Shown: positions 24,781 to 33,061 of the stretch, piece by piece
How the letters are laid out: every line of letters starts with the position of its first letter
How positions within the stretch are numbered: the first letter of the stretch is position 1
Assembly (NCBI GenBank): GCA_002731275.1
Contig: PCBK01000047.1
Coordinates: 1-36,719 of the forward strand
Direction: 5' to 3'
Length of the DNA: 36,719 nucleotides
From: Deltaproteobacteria bacterium
Lineage (GTDB): Bacteria; Myxococcota_C; UBA6777
Translations under genes and position numbers: made by a program
Notes under the pieces: model-generated
The model's input: the letters and a program-made list of their open reading frames with translations, nothing else
Database searches by the model: none
What the model was told of the DNA's origin: nothing

Positions 24781-24898
24781 CTTTTTTTTGAGCGTATGTC
24801 GTTGTTGAATATAGGAAAGGTAAATGAAAACAAGGCAGGTGCGAACTAAAGTGCGCAGTTGAAATTTAGGTGCGAACGTGTCTTCGCAGTTGCAATTT
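24757..24898. repeat. Three copies of a ~31-bp TGCGAAC...CGCA repeat
   Basis: Copies are at 24757-24785 (diverged), 24837-24867 and 24868-24898; the last two are directly adjacent and 24/31 identical. Each has a dyad, TGCGAA/TTCGCA in the third copy. The third copy encodes the last ten residues of the N-formylglutamate amidohydrolase-like protein, and its TAA stop (24866-24868) spans the junction of copies two and three. Confidence 0.75.
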
Positions 24899-25615
24899 GT
24901 GCAGTACTTTTGCGATGCGCGAACCCACTTTTTTGGCTTTCTCAGGGGTGTCGATCAGATCTTGTCGGACTTCAAATTCGAGATAGATCAGATTGTGTGC
25001 GCGGCCGTGTCTGTTGGCTGAGTAAATGAGGTGATCAAATCCGGAGTATGGTTCATTGAGGGCTGTGACAAATCCTTCCTCTTCGAAGAGGGTGGCGACA
25101 CGTTTGGCGATCGCTTCGTGATCGTCATAGAGTACACCGATCTCCATGGGTCTGAGCTCTTCACCGAGTTTGGGCGTAAATGAATGCATGGAGAGAAGCA
25201 AGACATCGCGATCCATATCGAGTCGTTTGTGGAGCGCTTGATCAATGGCTTCGTGGTATGGATCGTGGTACATCTCAAAACGTCGTTGGCGCTCTGCGTC
25301 GTCGATGTTTCTGTTAAAGGAGGGGGTGTATCCTTCGACATCTGTGCGAATCCAGGTGCCATCTTCAGGTTTTCTGTTGGGGTCACAAATCAGTCGAGAG
25401 AAGCGAGAGAAGAGTCCAAAAGAAGAGGTCTCATCGATGAGTGAGCGCGATGTATCAGCAATCCCAATATCCCAGCCCCAGTGTGTTTGAAGCCAGGGAT
25501 GATCTTCTTCTGTTGCTTGCATTGGGGGAGGGATGAGATTTGTGGCGTGTTCAACGATCACGATCAAAGGCGCGGCGAGTGTATCATCTCCGTATGTTTC
25601 AAAAGCTGCTTCCAT
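24866..25615 (-). CDS. N-formylglutamate amidohydrolase-like protein
   Basis: 249 residues with a strong AGGAGG ribosome site. The family hydrolyses N-formylglutamate to glutamate and formate, the last step of one histidine-degradation route; many members are of unproven substrate. Seen are IVIVEHATNLIPP, the metal-site region HWGWDIGIADTSR, SRLICDPNRKPEDG, VLLLSMHSFTPK, IGVLYDD and LNEPYSG. The C-terminal ten residues (KLQLRRHVRT) are encoded by a short repeat, so the native C-terminus may have been replaced. A histidine ammonia-lyase lies 4 kb away, but no urocanase or imidazolonepropionase is present, so a histidine-utilisation role is not established. Confidence 0.82.
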   Translation of the reverse strand: MEAAFETYGDDTLAAPLIVIVEHATNLIPPPMQATEEDHPWLQTHWGWDIGIADTSRSLIDETSSFGLFSRFSRLICDPNRKPEDGTWIRTDVEGYTPSFNRNIDDAERQRRFEMYHDPYHEAIDQALHKRLDMDRDVLLLSMHSFTPKLGEELRPMEIGVLYDDHEAIAKRVATLFEEEGFVTALNEPYSGFDHLIYSANRHGRAHNLIYLEFEVRQDLIDTPEKAKKVGSRIAKVLHKLQLRRHVRT

Positions 25616-25943
25616 GTAGCCTCCTGCTGTTTGTGTAAGGTCTATTTTTGAGTGAACAGCCTCTGTGTCGGCGATTCACGAAAGTGAACAGGTTGGCATC
25701 TGTAGAGCGTTCTGTCAATCGTCGTGAAAATAGATCGATAAAAAGCGAAGTTGGTTGGTCAGCACCCATCCAAACATGAAGGAACCCGCGTTTTCTCATG
25801 GGTGCAGTGTTTTTTTCAGAAACCTTCTCACTCGGTTTGTCAAGTGGTACCACTTACGGGGGATTCACAATATTCTCATTCTTTTTTCACTTGATACCCC
25901 CTATATTTGAGTCGTGTTGTGGCTGTTCCAAGGAGATAACGAC
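25616..25943. other. Divergent regulatory region, amidohydrolase / barstar-like gene
   Basis: 328 bp without a gene. It contains the hairpin TTCAC-GAAA-GTGAA (about 25676-25689), a perfect 14-bp palindrome AAGTGGTACCACTT (25842-25855) that looks like an operator, and a plausible -10 TATATT (25902-25907) 17 bp after a weak TTCTTT for the barstar-like gene. Confidence 0.5.
25842..25855. promoter_or_regulatory. Operator-like palindrome AAGTGGTACCACTT
   Basis: A perfect 14-bp palindrome about 46 bp upstream of the candidate -10 and 88 bp before the barstar-like start. Its size and symmetry suit a dimeric regulator; which one is unknown. Confidence 0.4.
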
Positions 25944-26231
25944 ATGAGTGAACAGATCATCTACTTGAATGGGAAGGCTTTTCGTGATTGGCGGACGTTT
26001 GCTAAGGAGCTCAAGCGTGTCTTGTGTTTGGATGATTCTGTGAACGTGTTGAATGCCAATGTACTCAACGATGTGTTGTATGGTGGGTATGGGATTTTGT
26101 CCTATCGGGTGCCGTACACTATCGTCTGGCGCAACTTTCAACGTTGCAAGAAAGTCATCCCTGAAGACGTACTCGCTGAGATGTGTGCTCTTTTTCTCGA
26201 CAACCCATACATCACCCTTGTCTATGAGTGA
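25944..26231 (+). CDS. Barstar-like protein
   Basis: 95 residues starting MSEQIIYLNGKAFRDWRTFA, with AAGGAG upstream. The order is strand (IIYLNGKAF), helix (FAKELKRVL), a loop, strand (YTIVWRNFQRCKK), helix (EDVLAEMCALFL) and strand (ITLVYE). This matches the small alpha/beta fold of barstar-family ribonuclease inhibitors, notably the VWRNFQRCKK stretch. In classic barstar the barnase-binding Asp residues lie in a NLDALWD helix. By eye the equivalent here is VLNDVLY, so those residues are not conserved. No barnase-like toxin is adjacent. It could be an orphan immunity protein or a divergent regulator. It forms a pair with the small membrane protein 21 bp downstream. Confidence 0.6.
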   Translation: MSEQIIYLNGKAFRDWRTFAKELKRVLCLDDSVNVLNANVLNDVLYGGYGILSYRVPYTIVWRNFQRCKKVIPEDVLAEMCALFLDNPYITLVYE

Positions 26232-26252
26232 GGTCGCCTGTTGGAGGAGAGA

Positions 26253-26546
26253 ATGGAAGAAAAGTCCGAAGGATACGAACAGGTGAACGCTACTGACTTG
26301 TCGGTTCGGTGGTGGTACGTGCTGTGGATGGTGTGCTCTCGTTTTTGTGTGGTGATAGGGGGTGGGGTCGCTTTGTATGGTTTGTACACACTCTACGAGG
26401 CGAGCAAGCAGACTGGTTATGGGACGCTTGGCGGGATGGAAGGCGCTGTGATGTTGCTCTTGGGGGCTGTGTTCACGTTGTTTGCGTTGCCGTTTGAGTG
26501 GTTTCGGACACGTCGATTTGAGTCACGAGAAGAGGTCTCTCTTTGA
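26253..26546 (+). CDS. Small membrane protein, two predicted helices
   Basis: 97 residues from the ATG at 26253, with GGAGGAG just upstream (tight spacing); a TTG at 26241 is an alternative. Two hydrophobic segments are visible, WWYVLWMVCSRFCVVIGGGV and AVMLLLGAVFTLFALPFEW, separated by about 25 polar residues. No family is recognised. It is probably co-transcribed with the barstar-like gene. The 3' end overlaps the end of the convergent dehydrogenase gene by 24 bp. Confidence 0.65.
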   Translation: MEEKSEGYEQVNATDLSVRWWYVLWMVCSRFCVVIGGGVALYGLYTLYEASKQTGYGTLGGMEGAVMLLLGAVFTLFALPFEWFRTRRFESREEVSL

Positions 26547-27305
26547 GAAAGGAGCTTTGAGGAAGCGCCACGCGATGCCCCACCCTGTGAGCCACTTGAT
26601 GTTCTTGCCGTGTTGTTGGTTGGCGATGATTTGTTTGGCCAAGTATGGGGTGACATCTTCGACGCGGTCTGCGAGGATGTTGGACATCTTTTTGGTACGT
26701 TCATCCATATACTTATTGTCTTCGCCTGTATATAGATCTGTCAAGACGATACCTGGATTCAGGAATCCAATTTTGACAGGTGTGTCTTGTGCTTCTTTGA
26801 TCATAGCCTTTGTGAAGTATGTCAGCGCAGCTTTGGTCGAGGCGTATGTTGTGAGACCTGGAACGACTGGACCTGCGCTGCCTAATCCTTCCATATTGTA
26901 GATGTAGCCATGTCCCTGAGACAACATGCCTTTCATCGCGATTTGGCAGGCATAGAAGACACCGAGGTAGTTGGTTTGGACGACCGCAGCGACTTCCTCT
27001 GGTGAGAGTTCCCACCAAGACATCCTCTCTGCGCTGACAGCAGCGTTGTTGATCCAGATGTCAACACCTCCAAACACTTTGACAGTGCCATCCCAAAAAG
27101 CCTGAAGAGCCTCAACATCGCTTACATCACAGGGCATACCAAAGATATGTTCTTTTGTACCATGTGGGTGGAGTGCTTCTTTGGCGTTGTTGACACTTTT
27201 TTCACTGCGTCCGCAGATCGCAACTTTGTGTCCTTGCTTTAAGAACTCTTTGGCCAATCCAAGCCCAATACCTCGTGTGCCACCTGTGATGACGATTCGT
27301 TTCAT
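26523..27305 (-). CDS. Short-chain dehydrogenase/reductase (classical SDR)
   Basis: 260 residues from the ATG at 27305 (MKRIVITGGTRGIGLG), with AAAAGGAG upstream; an upstream ATG at 27344 lacks such support. The NAD(P)-binding TGGTRGIG motif, DVSDVEAL, the NNAAVS motif, catalytic YASTK and the preceding substrate loop are visible. The usual catalytic Ser position is within NMEGLGSAG. The C-terminal part (WLTGWGIAWRFLKAPF) is hydrophobic and may associate with membrane. The substrate is unknown. It is divergent from the polysaccharide deacetylase, with a 174-bp gap. Confidence 0.9.
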   Translation of the reverse strand: MKRIVITGGTRGIGLGLAKEFLKQGHKVAICGRSEKSVNNAKEALHPHGTKEHIFGMPCDVSDVEALQAFWDGTVKVFGGVDIWINNAAVSAERMSWWELSPEEVAAVVQTNYLGVFYACQIAMKGMLSQGHGYIYNMEGLGSAGPVVPGLTTYASTKAALTYFTKAMIKEAQDTPVKIGFLNPGIVLTDLYTGEDNKYMDERTKKMSNILADRVEDVTPYLAKQIIANQQHGKNIKWLTGWGIAWRFLKAPFSKRDLFS

Positions 27306-27479
27306 GACGTGCTCCTTTTCGTGATGTTCTCGTTGTTGCTTCATTTATCACGTTGAAGACATTGTATCCACATTATTTTTTCAGGCATACTTTTTGTTAA
27401 AAGGCTTGGTATTGTTTGGTGAGATGAGAGAATATGATTCTTTCCGTTTGTTATATACACACTGAAGGAGTTTACGAGA

Positions 27480-28415
27480 GTGTACCACTTGTCGAAATGT
27501 ATCGTGCAAAATTCACTTTTCATGGCAGTTGTTCTTGTCTCTTTGTGTCTCCTCCCAAGGCGGGGGAATGCCGCTGAATATGCGATCACAATGGATGATC
27601 CACACCTCTATCAAACACCTCTTTTGACAGCAGGCGAGCGAAATGCTCGGATCCTCAAACTGCTCAAAGCCACTGGAAAAAAGGCGATGTTGTTCGTTTG
27701 TGGGAAACGTATCGCCAGCCCTAACGGCAAGAGGCTTTTGCATTTGTGGAGTCAGGCTGGTCATCTGCTCGCCAATCATTCCTACTCCCATCGATACTTT
27801 CACTCTCGTAGGATGTCGCTCAAGCGCTTCGAGCAAGATGTGATGAAGAATCACAACATGCTACTTGGCTATGGGGCGTTTGTACGGTTTTTTCGTTTCC
27901 CGTATTTAAAGGAGGGGAACACCCTTACCAAACGGGATGGGATGAGGCGCTGGATGAAGTCCATGAAGTACAAAAATGGGCACGTGACCATCGATGCTTC
28001 AGACTGGTACATCGATCAAAGAATGCGAATGAAGCTCAAGCAATCCACAAAAACACCGCTCAAACCGTATCGAAACTACTACTTGAAGCATATGTGGGGA
28101 CGTGCCCAATACTACGATTCCCTTGCCAAACAACTTTGGAGACGTCCTGTTAAACACACGATCTTGCTTCATCACAATCTACTCAACGCCTTGTTCTTAG
28201 GGGATTTGATACAACACTTTGCCTCGAAAGGTTGGAAGCTGACAGACGCCGACAAGGTGTACAATGATCCACTTTACGCTCGTGTACCCAAACGTCTACC
28301 TTCGGGGGAGAGCCTGATCTGGTCTTTCGCTCGGGAGAAAGGCCTCAAAGGTCTGCGATATCCAGCTGAGAGTGGTCGGTACGAGAAGAAGCCGATGGAT
28401 GCATTGGGACTCTAG
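27480..28415 (+). CDS. Secreted polysaccharide deacetylase (CE4/NodB-type)
   Basis: 311 residues. A GTG start at 27480 is supported by AAGGAG 9 bp upstream. The N-terminus carries a signal peptide (LFMAVVLVSLCLLPRRGNAA), so the enzyme is exported. The CE4 motifs are present: ITMDDPHL (catalytic and metal Asp), LANHSYSHRYF (metal His pair), FFRFPYLKEG, VTIDASDW and HTILLHHNLL. The family removes acetyl groups from glycans such as peptidoglycan or chitin-like polymers. The TMDDPH variant is typical of a subgroup with unknown substrate. It is divergent from the dehydrogenase and is followed after 201 bp by the bilin reductase-like operon. Confidence 0.85.
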   Translation: MYHLSKCIVQNSLFMAVVLVSLCLLPRRGNAAEYAITMDDPHLYQTPLLTAGERNARILKLLKATGKKAMLFVCGKRIASPNGKRLLHLWSQAGHLLANHSYSHRYFHSRRMSLKRFEQDVMKNHNMLLGYGAFVRFFRFPYLKEGNTLTKRDGMRRWMKSMKYKNGHVTIDASDWYIDQRMRMKLKQSTKTPLKPYRNYYLKHMWGRAQYYDSLAKQLWRRPVKHTILLHHNLLNALFLGDLIQHFASKGWKLTDADKVYNDPLYARVPKRLPSGESLIWSFAREKGLKGLRYPAESGRYEKKPMDALGL

Positions 28416-28616
28416 AGGATACAGAGCATCACAGTACAACAGAGAGGGAAGACAAGGGCAAAGCCCACGCCTGGGGGAAATCATTTCCTTTGATCGAAAA
28501 CCCTCCGAATTCTTGGTGGCATTGTATATCGATTTGTGGTAAGGGGGTGCCTTGAGGCGCTGATAGATTGTGGGCCTCAATGTGTGCGGTTCAATGTAAT
28601 GGATAGGGAGAGACAC

Positions 28617-29408
28617 ATGGCAGATCGCCAGATGATCGATTTAAGAGAGTTATTCGAACGAATCAACCGAGCTGTAGGTGGAATGCTGGACTCCTATGAG
28701 TTCTCCAAGATACCAGTCCCATCAAACATGCTCAGACGATTTGTCTTCGAAGGCAAAGAGATAGCCGTTGACGTACACGCGTGGCAAGGCAATGAGCTCG
28801 CGTTTGGTCGGGTCATTCACCTCGACGCAGGTGACGACCTTCAAATCTTCAACCTGCTCTTTTATCCCATTGTCTCCTCTCCTGCGCCGGCCATCATGTG
28901 CGAGATCCTTGCGGTCAACCAACAAGTCCAACTCTTTGTCCTGGATGCCTATCCCACCAACGCCAAACACCACGTTGAGAGTGTCCTTCGTCCCATTCGA
29001 GAAGCCAAAGAACAACTCGCCGGGCGCGAAATTATCCGAGATATCCCAGAGTGGGGTGAGAAGGTCTTTTCAAAACATGCGCTCTTTCTGCGTCCCCAAG
29101 AGGGAGGGAAGATCGAGCACGTTGCTGAGCTTGTCTTGTTGCTTGAATCGCTCTTTGAGCCGTGGCTTCAATCACTTCCACAAGACGAAGGAGAGCATGA
29201 GGTCGATGACATGACCGTTCTCCGTCGCAAAAGACACATCCTCGTCCATGCACAACACGAACCTCTCGGACCCTACCTTGCGCGTATCGCTGATCCCGAA
29301 TGGATGCGACTCTTTTTGATGGAGATCCTCTTCCCTGTCTGGCTGAAAGAGGGTGATGTCCCCGCACCCTGGCTCGAACAATCCCCCCTTCAAAAAACAG
29401 TACAATAA
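28617..29408 (+). CDS. Ferredoxin-dependent bilin reductase-like protein (divergent)
   Basis: 263 residues from the ATG at 28617, with AGGGAGAG upstream. The family (PcyA/PebA/HY2) uses reduced ferredoxin to convert biliverdin into phytobilins. Similarity seen by eye: RVIHLDAGDDLQIFNLLFYP followed by PAPAIMCEILAV and LFVLDAYP (the central sheet), then DIPEWGEKVFSKHALFLRP, and a C-terminal EPLGPYLARIADPEWMRLFL helix ending in EILFPVW. In PcyA the catalytic Asp follows a GCD motif; here the equivalent appears to be Glu96 (MCE). The PcyA His88 position appears to be Asn79. The reaction may therefore differ from PcyA. There is no heme oxygenase, phytochrome or ferredoxin nearby. It is the first gene of a three-gene unit. 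Confidence 0.65.
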   Translation: MADRQMIDLRELFERINRAVGGMLDSYEFSKIPVPSNMLRRFVFEGKEIAVDVHAWQGNELAFGRVIHLDAGDDLQIFNLLFYPIVSSPAPAIMCEILAVNQQVQLFVLDAYPTNAKHHVESVLRPIREAKEQLAGREIIRDIPEWGEKVFSKHALFLRPQEGGKIEHVAELVLLLESLFEPWLQSLPQDEGEHEVDDMTVLRRKRHILVHAQHEPLGPYLARIADPEWMRLFLMEILFPVWLKEGDVPAPWLEQSPLQKTVQ

Positions 29409-29459
29409 CCAATCAATTTATGTCGGCCTTTTCTCTTTCTCTGGCCAATGGAGTCTTGT

Positions 29460-31019
29460 ATGGAGCCATTACTGATCACAGGTGAATCCCTCAAAGTAGA
29501 CGATGTTGTCGCTGTCGCAAATGGTCGGAGGGTCGAACTTTCACCGGATGTATTGCCCCAGATCAAACGTTCGCGAAGGGCTGTTGAGACGCTCGTCAAT
29601 GAGAAGCGCGTTGCGTACGGTATCACAACGGGCTTTGGGCACTTTAAGGACAAGATCATCCCACCTGAAGAGGTCAAACAGCTCCAGCTCAATCTCGTCC
29701 GTTCACATGCCGTTGGGGTCGGACCTGCGCTCTCACGTGAGGCCGCCAGAGCGATGCTGCTCGTGCGCGCCAATACATTGGCGAAGGGATTCTCAGGAGT
29801 CCGTCCTGTCGTGATCACGACGATGCTCGACATCCTCAACGCGGACATCTACCCACGTATCCTCTCACAAGGCTCTCTTGGCGCAAGTGGTGATCTCGCG
29901 CCGCTCGCTCATCTCGGCATGGTCCTGCTCGGTGAAGGGGAGGTCTTTGTGGATGGCGAAGCTGTCCTTGCAGCAGATGTCTTCGCAAAGCACGGTATTC
30001 AGCCGCTCGAACTGCAAGCCAAAGAAGGACTCGCGATTCTCAATGGGACGACCATGATGGTCGGACTCGGTGCCTTGCTCGTGAGGCGTGGGATCAACCT
30101 CCTCATCACAGCTGATATCGCAGCCTGTTTGAGCCTCGAAGCGCTCAAGGGAACGGACCGGGCTTACGACCATCGCGTCCACGCGGTCCGCCCCCACCCT
30201 CGCCAAGCTGACTGTGCTGCTTTCTTGCGCAAGCTCCTCGAAGGGAGTCAATTCTTGCGCGATGATGATCCACTCAACGTTCAAGATCCATACACGCTTC
30301 GTTGTGTACCACAAGTCCACGGAGCTGTCCGTGACGCCGTTGCGTATGCGCAGTGGGTCATCGATATCGAGCTCAACGCGGTCAACGATAACCCAATCAT
30401 CTTCACAGAAGAAGGTTCCGACGAATTTGACGTCATCTCTGCTGGAAATTTCCACGGGGAACCGATCGCTTTTGCCGCTGATTACATGAAGCTCGCGTTA
30501 ACTGACTTGGGCAACATGAGTGAGCGTCGTATTGCCCGTCTCGTCGACGCTGATTGTAATCAAAGTGTCCTGCCGATGTTTTTGACCGAGTATGGTGGCT
30601 TGCAAAGTGGCTTTATGATCGCGCAGTACACGGCGGCGTCATTGGCGTCTGAGAACAAATCCCTTGCTCACCCTGCAAGCGCCGACAGTATCCCGAGCAG
30701 CGCAAATACAGAAGACCATGTGAGTATGGGGGCGATCGCGGTACGCAATCTGGAGAAGGTGCTCAATCACGTCGAACATATCGTGTCTATTGAGTTGATG
30801 GCGGCGGCGCAGGGCATCGATTTCCGTCGCAAGAGGATGGGACGACCTGATGCTGCACTTGGCGCTGGGACATCAGCGGCGTATGCGTGTCTGCGTGAGG
30901 CTGTTCCATTTGTCGATGAAGACGTCTATTTTGCGCCACTGATGCAGAAGGTCAAAGACCTCGTCGAATCAGCAGAGATCAAACTACGTGTCGAGCAAAC
31001 ACTCGAAGGAGCTGACTGA
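29460..31019 (+). CDS. hutH: Histidine ammonia-lyase
   Basis: 519 residues. Converts L-histidine to trans-urocanate and ammonia using a self-formed MIO cofactor. I choose the second ATG (29460): a GGAG precedes it and the resulting numbering reproduces the classical one. Tyr53 is in AYGITTGFG, His83 in LVRSHAVGVG (the Ser-His pair typical of histidine rather than tyrosine selectivity) and the MIO triad is Ala142-Ser143-Gly144 in SLGASGDLAPLAH. VNDNPIIF and DSIPSSANTEDHVSM are also present. The gene follows the bilin reductase-like gene by 51 bp and precedes the HExxH gene by 4 bp, so it is in an operon with neither of the usual hut partners (urocanase, imidazolonepropionase). Confidence 0.92.
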   Translation: MEPLLITGESLKVDDVVAVANGRRVELSPDVLPQIKRSRRAVETLVNEKRVAYGITTGFGHFKDKIIPPEEVKQLQLNLVRSHAVGVGPALSREAARAMLLVRANTLAKGFSGVRPVVITTMLDILNADIYPRILSQGSLGASGDLAPLAHLGMVLLGEGEVFVDGEAVLAADVFAKHGIQPLELQAKEGLAILNGTTMMVGLGALLVRRGINLLITADIAACLSLEALKGTDRAYDHRVHAVRPHPRQADCAAFLRKLLEGSQFLRDDDPLNVQDPYTLRCVPQVHGAVRDAVAYAQWVIDIELNAVNDNPIIFTEEGSDEFDVISAGNFHGEPIAFAADYMKLALTDLGNMSERRIARLVDADCNQSVLPMFLTEYGGLQSGFMIAQYTAASLASENKSLAHPASADSIPSSANTEDHVSMGAIAVRNLEKVLNHVEHIVSIELMAAAQGIDFRRKRMGRPDAALGAGTSAAYACLREAVPFVDEDVYFAPLMQKVKDLVESAEIKLRVEQTLEGAD

Positions 31020-31023
31020 GAAG

Positions 31024-32928
31024 ATGTTCAAATCATTCCCGCACCCCACACAAGATGTCCTCCCAATGGAATCTCCACGTACATGGTTACCGACGCCAGA
31101 GCGCTTGACTGAGGCTTGCCAAGAGGCGATTATTTCCGGTCCTGACGGTGACTTTGTCGCTTCTCTGGAAGGGTTGGGGTGTCCACCAGAAGAGCTCCTT
31201 GTGACACCATTCTCTGCGAGAGTGGGGGCGATGGCAGCGGCGAAAGGTCTCTCCTTTTTTCACCATGAGCTGCGCGGTCGACTGCCTGTGCCTGACGCGC
31301 TGATGCCTGAGGTCGAAGTGTGGGAATCTGGCGGGCTTCCTGTGTGGCAAGAGGGTGTTCTTATCGAGCCCAAATACTTCTCGTTTTTTTTGGACGCACC
31401 CTTTGTTCCTTATAATCCAAACTACCGCAGAAAGTGGCGGGCACATGAGTTGATTCATAGCCTCTCAGGGTTTTTTTGGCGCCCTGATATGACGCGCTTT
31501 GAATGCTATATGGGCGCGCGACTGGACGAACTCTTACCGATTGTACACTGGTATGGGCTAGATGAGATGTTCCGGCCTCGCTGTGAGAAGCACATTGGTA
31601 AACGTCTGTATCGCGATCTTTGTCCTGATTGTGAAGCGCTCGCGCGGCCATTTTGGGAACATGATGAATCATTTGTCGACGCCCAGAGTGAGACGGCGAC
31701 ACTTTGGGCGAGGCGCGCACATGACCACTTTGCAGAAGAGTGGGATGCGATCATCAAAGAGTATGAGACTGGCCAAAGGGTCGAGACGCCACGAGGCCAA
31801 TTGAACGCATCCTCTGATGCTGTTGGTTATTTGATGAGTCATTGGCCTCGCCTGACTGCGTGGTCGTTTGGTTCGTGGGTCGAGCTCTTTTTGCGCGATG
31901 GAGTGGATTATCATTCTTCTGTGAGTGGTTACATGGGTGCTATCACCGATGTTTCCAAGCAATTGTTCACAGGTGAATGGGCTGCATCTTCGACACAAGC
32001 AGAGGCGATGAGAGCACGTCGTCTGTTGCAAGATATTGGCGCGAGGACCTTTTTGGCGCTGGAGTGGTTACCGGAGCATGCAAGGTCCACACAGCGGATT
32101 GAAGACGCGATGATGCCGCTCCTCGAATCGGCTGCTTCTTTGTCTCATGAGCTACTTGAAAAGCCCACATCGATTGAAAAGCTGGATGAGCTGGTTTCTA
32201 CTATCTTCACGACATTCCAGTCGCAATTTGGCAACCTCGAAGGTGTCCCTGAAGAGCTCAAGAGCAATTTTGTGGCCTTGGGAGTAAGCTATCGTCATCA
32301 TGCGTTGTCTGGACTTCATGATGACGTGGAGGCTGCCGGCCTCTCTTTGATCCGCGAAGGTTTGCTTACTGCGGCGCCTGCGCGACATGGGACACTTGCA
32401 CCACTCTTGGAAGACGACGTCTTACGTGCTTTTGTCCGCTCCGACGTCTTTTTGGGAGAAGGGCGATTGCTTCAGCGTTTGGTCTCTTGGGTTGAAGGGT
32501 TGCCTGCTGAGCAGAGAGCGTGTGATGCGCAAAGTCTGGAGCGTTTGCAATTTGAAGCGTGGTTGCGCAACGAGCCTATCCAAGACAAAGAAGCAAAGCA
32601 CTTCTCAGTGTTGGTCGAAGATGTCCAGGACATCTCAGAAGGTCGTGGTGAGTTTCGTATGCACCATACGTTTCGTTGTGCTGCGTGGAGCGCGAGTTTG
32701 ATTGAGGAGATCCTTGGGGAGGTGATTGAGGGAGAGCGTGCTGTGTTGGGGGTGATTCATCGTGGTGGTGAGCAAGCATTGTCGTTATTTGGTGACACAA
32801 CAGAAGAAGTCATCGCTCATATCCGCTCTGGTGTATCAGCAAAGGACTGGCTGGATGAACGGTATCTCGAAGATTTGGAGATCTTGCTGGAGAACGCTTT
32901 TGTGTGTTGGTTTCCTGTGCCTCGTTGA
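31024..32928 (+). CDS. HExxH-motif protein of unknown family
   Basis: 634 residues, starting 4 bp after the hutH stop. I recognise no family. Residues 141-145 read HELIH inside RKWRAHELIHSLSGFFW, and Glu160 in TRFECYMGARLDE is a candidate third zinc ligand, a gluzincin-like arrangement. A possible second metal site is CEKHIGKRLYRDLCPDC. Large helical stretches follow. There is no signal peptide or membrane segment, so it is probably cytosolic. The C-terminal portion (about 510-634) is mixed alpha/beta. The tight coupling to the ammonia-lyase suggests action on the same substrate or product, or processing of a partner. The function is not predictable from sequence. Confidence 0.75.
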   Translation: MFKSFPHPTQDVLPMESPRTWLPTPERLTEACQEAIISGPDGDFVASLEGLGCPPEELLVTPFSARVGAMAAAKGLSFFHHELRGRLPVPDALMPEVEVWESGGLPVWQEGVLIEPKYFSFFLDAPFVPYNPNYRRKWRAHELIHSLSGFFWRPDMTRFECYMGARLDELLPIVHWYGLDEMFRPRCEKHIGKRLYRDLCPDCEALARPFWEHDESFVDAQSETATLWARRAHDHFAEEWDAIIKEYETGQRVETPRGQLNASSDAVGYLMSHWPRLTAWSFGSWVELFLRDGVDYHSSVSGYMGAITDVSKQLFTGEWAASSTQAEAMRARRLLQDIGARTFLALEWLPEHARSTQRIEDAMMPLLESAASLSHELLEKPTSIEKLDELVSTIFTTFQSQFGNLEGVPEELKSNFVALGVSYRHHALSGLHDDVEAAGLSLIREGLLTAAPARHGTLAPLLEDDVLRAFVRSDVFLGEGRLLQRLVSWVEGLPAEQRACDAQSLERLQFEAWLRNEPIQDKEAKHFSVLVEDVQDISEGRGEFRMHHTFRCAAWSASLIEEILGEVIEGERAVLGVIHRGGEQALSLFGDTTEEVIAHIRSGVSAKDWLDERYLEDLEILLENAFVCWFPVPR

Positions 32929-32976
32929 TCCTACCTGTTGATAGATCATCTTCTTTTCGCTTGCGTAAAAGATACT

Positions 32977-33003
32977 TTGCACAGGGTTGATTTGTGGTAT
33001 GCT
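32977..33003 (+). promoter_or_regulatory. Candidate promoter for the DUF2330-type gene
   Basis: TTGCAC (32977-32982), a 15-bp spacer and TATGCT (32998-33003) lie 58 bp upstream of the start codon. Reading the -35 as TTTGCA gives a 16-bp spacer. Only moderate agreement with the consensus. Confidence 0.3.
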
Positions 33004-33061
33004 GCCAGTCAAATCTACTCATCGTCCAAGTGTACTCCGACAAGAGCGAAAAGGAGAGTGA

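Noticed and set aside
29460-31019. Tyrosine or phenylalanine ammonia-lyase identity
   Set aside because: The selectivity position reads Ser82-His83, as in histidine ammonia-lyases, and the 53/83/142-144 numbering matches HutH.
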